From the NCBI GenBank assembly GCA_964651475.1, contig CAZYXV010000078.1, positions 1 through 6,663 of the forward strand: a stretch of DNA of 6,663 nt. The letters run 5' to 3'. The stretch is from JBGSMF01 sp964651475. Its GTDB lineage: Bacteria; Chloroflexota; Anaerolineae; Fen-1058. The position numbers and the translations under genes are program-made. A model generated the notes under the pieces. It did not search any database, was not told the origin of the DNA, and saw nothing but the letters and a program-made list of their open reading frames with translations. This document shows, in pieces, positions 4,823-6,663 of this stretch; positions within the stretch are counted from its first letter, which is position 1, and the number at the start of each line of letters is the position of its first letter.

Positions 4823-5620
4823 ATGACCAAACACAAAATTGATTTCTTTACGGTCAGTTTTGCAGCAGCAGGAACCTTGCTGCTGCTTTTTGTACTGTTG
4901 CCCTTGCTCAGCACTCTGCTTGGAACGCCCCTCGCGGCGTTGTGGCAAGCGCTTGACGCCCAGGTGCTCGGCGCATTGGGGCTGACCTTTTACGCCGGTT
5001 TGTGGGCCACGGCCCTGGCGCTGTTCACTGGCGTGCCGCTGGCTTTTCTGTTGGCGCGTTACGAATTTTGGGGCAAGCGCTGGGTAGAAGGCATTGTCAA
5101 TTTGCCCATCGTCGTGCCGCACACGGCGGCCGGCATTGCGCTCCTGATGGTCTTTGGGCGGCAGGCGCCGCTCGGACGGGCGCTGGGGGCCATCGGGCTG
5201 CGCTTTGCCGACGACGTGCCGGGCATTGTGGTGGGCATGTTGTTTGTCAGCTTGCCGTTCCTCGTCAACGCGGCGCGAGAAGCGTTTGCGGCCATTGACC
5301 CTGAACTGGAGCGCGTGGCGCAAGTGATGGGCGCGTCGCGCTGGCAGGCGTTTGTTTACGTGAGCCTGCCCCTGGCCTGGCGCGGCATCCTGGCGGGAGC
5401 GGTGATGATGTGGGGACGCGGCATCAGCGAGTTTGGCGCGGTCGTCATCCTGGCCTATCATCCCAAAATCATTCCCGTCCTGGTGTACGAGCGCTTTGCC
5501 GGCTTTGGCCTGGCCGCCGCCAAGCCGGTGGCGGTGATTCTCATTCTGGCCTCGCTGGCCGTGTTTGTTTTGCTGCAGGCGCTCCTGGCGCCGCATAAAT
5601 ACACCGCCTCAGAAGAATAG
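4823..5620 (+). CDS. wtpB: WtpB/ModB-type molybdate/tungstate ABC permease
   Basis: This 265-aa membrane permease has the binding-protein-dependent transport fold. Hydrophobic segments lie at about 9-33, 52-79, 91-111, 133-151, 187-210 and 234-256. The EAA loop that docks the ATPase is clear: E153-AFAAIDPELERVAQVMG170, then ASRWQAF...SLPLA (171-185). Other family features are the LPIVVPHTAAGIAL segment (94-107) and GRGISEFGAVVIL (198-210), typical of ModB/WtpB/CysT permeases. It should form the membrane channel for oxyanion delivered by WtpA, encoded 115 bp upstream beyond the intergenic repeat. No good Shine-Dalgarno precedes ATG 4823 (TAGTCTAGATAACA), so initiation may be weak or depend on a short leader. 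No WtpC-type ATPase follows. Family is firm; pairing with WtpA is inferred from position. Confidence 0.88.
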   Translation: MTKHKIDFFTVSFAAAGTLLLLFVLLPLLSTLLGTPLAALWQALDAQVLGALGLTFYAGLWATALALFTGVPLAFLLARYEFWGKRWVEGIVNLPIVVPHTAAGIALLMVFGRQAPLGRALGAIGLRFADDVPGIVVGMLFVSLPFLVNAAREAFAAIDPELERVAQVMGASRWQAFVYVSLPLAWRGILAGAVMMWGRGISEFGAVVILAYHPKIIPVLVYERFAGFGLAAAKPVAVILILASLAVFVLLQALLAPHKYTASEE

Positions 5621-5629
5621 CTCATTTTG

Positions 5630-5638
5630 TGCTATACT
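5630..5638 (+). promoter_or_regulatory. Extended -10 promoter candidate upstream of the ECF ATPase gene
   Basis: TGCTATACT is an extended -10 (TGn followed by TATACT, 5 of 6 to TATAAT) in the 28-bp gap after wtpB. No -35 is recognisable. A start 6-7 nt downstream would be near 5645, only about 4 nt before the ATG at 5649, which has no Shine-Dalgarno sequence. This would give an almost leaderless mRNA. Confidence 0.4.
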
Positions 5639-5648
5639 GGTTTCCGTC

Positions 5649-6659
5649 ATGAGCGCAACACTGGCTCCCCCAACTTGTCGGGTAAAAGCCCAAGACGTAG
5701 CTTTTACTTATCCCCAAAACGGTTGCGGGTTAAAAGCGAGCAGCCTGACGGTTCACCCCGGCGATTTGCTCCTCATCAGCGGCTCATCGGGGTGCGGCAA
5801 AAGCACGCTGGCCCGCTGCCTGACCGGCCTGATTCCGCATCTTTACCGGGGCGCGCTGGCAGGCCAGGTTTGGCTGGATGGCCTGCTGACGGCCGACACT
5901 CCTCTGTGGCAGTTGACCGAGCGCGCCGGGATGGTCTTTCAAAACCCGGCGGCGCAAATGCTGGCGGCGTCGGTGGAAGAAGAAATCATTTTTGGGCTGG
6001 AAAACCTTGGGCTGCCGCCGGGTGATATTTCCACGCGATTGGAAGCGGCGCTGGCGCGTTTTGAGCTTGGGCCATTGCACGCCCGCTCGCCCTACACACT
6101 TTCTGGCGGCGAACAGCAAAAGCTGGCCCTGGCGGCCATGCTGGCTCGCCAGCCATCCGTGCTCGTCTTGGACGAGCCGCTATCTATGCTCGATAGCACC
6201 GCGGCAACGGCGCTGGTAGCCGATTTGAACGAGCTGGCTCAACAAGGCGCCTCAATCGTCATCTGCGAGCATCGCGCCGAGTACTTGCAACATATCCCTG
6301 GCCTGAGAACGCTGCACATGGATACGCCCGGCCAGGCAGCGGCGCAAGAAGCGGCGCAAGAAGCGGCGCGAGAAAACGAGCATCTCCAAGCGCCGGCAAA
6401 CATTCAAACCCCGCCCTTTTGCCTCCATGTCCGAGACCTTAGCGTGACCTTGGGCCAGCGGGTTGTGCTGCGCGACCTCAATTTTTCGGCGCGCGGCGGC
6501 CAGGTCGTCGCCGTCGTCGGACGCAACGGCGTGGGCAAGACCACGCTGCTGCGGGCTATGGTCGGGTTGCAAAAATACCAGGGGCGCATCTGTGTGGATG
6601 AAGAATCACCTTCTCTACCGTACATTTTATACTTGAGGGCAGCGTTGGGTCCGGGGTAG
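5649..6659 (+). CDS. ECF-type double ATPase (EcfA/YkoD-like), second domain truncated
   Basis: The predicted product is 336 aa. Domain 1 is complete: Walker A GSSGCGKST (45-53), Q-loop in MVFQNPAAQM (Q98), EEEIIFGLENLGLP (110-123), typical of ECF ATPases, signature LSGGEQQ (151-157), Walker B VLVLDEP (171-177) and switch H208. An Ala/Glu/Gln linker (228-246) leads to domain 2, which has only its first strands and Walker A GRNGVGKTT (291-299). The frame then continues 37 residues to a TAG, so the second Q-loop, signature and Walker B are missing; family members with two domains run about 480-570 aa. Likeness to the family fades after D317 (near 6600). ECF ATPases power uptake of vitamins or metals with T and S components, none of which is visible here. 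ATG 5649 is chosen because an earlier start would overlap wtpB. Confidence 0.8.
   Translation: MSATLAPPTCRVKAQDVAFTYPQNGCGLKASSLTVHPGDLLLISGSSGCGKSTLARCLTGLIPHLYRGALAGQVWLDGLLTADTPLWQLTERAGMVFQNPAAQMLAASVEEEIIFGLENLGLPPGDISTRLEAALARFELGPLHARSPYTLSGGEQQKLALAAMLARQPSVLVLDEPLSMLDSTAATALVADLNELAQQGASIVICEHRAEYLQHIPGLRTLHMDTPGQAAAQEAAQEAARENEHLQAPANIQTPPFCLHVRDLSVTLGQRVVLRDLNFSARGGQVVAVVGRNGVGKTTLLRAMVGLQKYQGRICVDEESPSLPYILYLRAALGPG
6339..6374 (+). repeat. Three 12-bp tandem repeats in the inter-domain linker of the ECF ATPase
   Basis: GCGGCGCAAGAA occurs at 6339-6350 and 6351-6362, and once more as GCGGCGCGAGAA at 6363-6374. In frame it encodes AAQE-AAQE-AARE (residues 231-242). Copy-number change here would lengthen or shorten the flexible linker by four residues without breaking the frame. 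Confidence 0.8.
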
Positions 6660-6663
6660 CGTA

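Noticed and set aside
4634..5596. 320-codon antisense frame opposite wtpB.
   Set aside because: Its product is a Gln/Arg/His-rich low-complexity chain, as expected from the complement of a GC-rich membrane protein gene; wtpB on the other strand is unmistakable.
5565..5648. Earlier start for the ECF ATPase gene.
   Set aside because: It would overlap the end of wtpB by 56 bp and add 28 residues unlike the family; ATG 5649 leads directly into the first ATPase domain.

Overview
The window carries short remnants of mobile and accessory genes at its left end, followed by two transport loci on the + strand, all in GC-rich DNA. No 16S or other taxonomic marker is present. Three things together suggest a Chloroflexota (Anaerolineae-like) bacterium: lipoproteins with Pro/Thr/Ala-rich linkers, dispersed TGTCGAAGGG-type intergenic repeats, and a WtpAB oxyanion transporter. 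This assignment is an inference.

Left region (1-1005). A degraded toxin-like 3' end precedes a small YgiT-type zinc-finger antitoxin gene (116-355) of lower GC content. Next comes a structured, non-coding stretch resembling the 5' end of a group II intron (about 381-500). It abuts the last ~70 codons of a uroporphyrinogen-decarboxylase-family gene (504-713), and a 9-bp direct repeat (GGTGCGACC) brackets the junction. The ~290 bp after that hold no gene. They contain two strong hairpins, copies of a dispersed repeat, a longer-range inverted repeat and a candidate promoter.

Middle region (1006-2042). azlC and azlD overlap by ATGA and encode the two-subunit AzlCD branched-chain amino acid exporter.

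Right region (2058-6663). A good sigma70-type promoter (TTGCCG-17-TATAAT) and a strong Shine-Dalgarno sequence drive a lipoprotein built from three tandem domains that look like the sulfite-oxidase/molybdopterin-binding fold. It is translationally coupled (TGATG) to a WtpA-type molybdate/tungstate-binding lipoprotein. After an intergenic repeat comes the matching permease WtpB. No cognate WtpC ATPase follows. Instead there is an ECF-type double-ATPase gene (EcfA/YkoD-like) with its own possible promoter, and its second ATPase domain breaks off just after Walker A near the window's end.

The least ordinary parts are the three-domain molybdopterin-fold lipoprotein tied to an oxyanion transporter (with a CX4CH motif in its middle domain), the hexanucleotide repeat that makes up the start of wtpA, and the absence of the expected WtpC.
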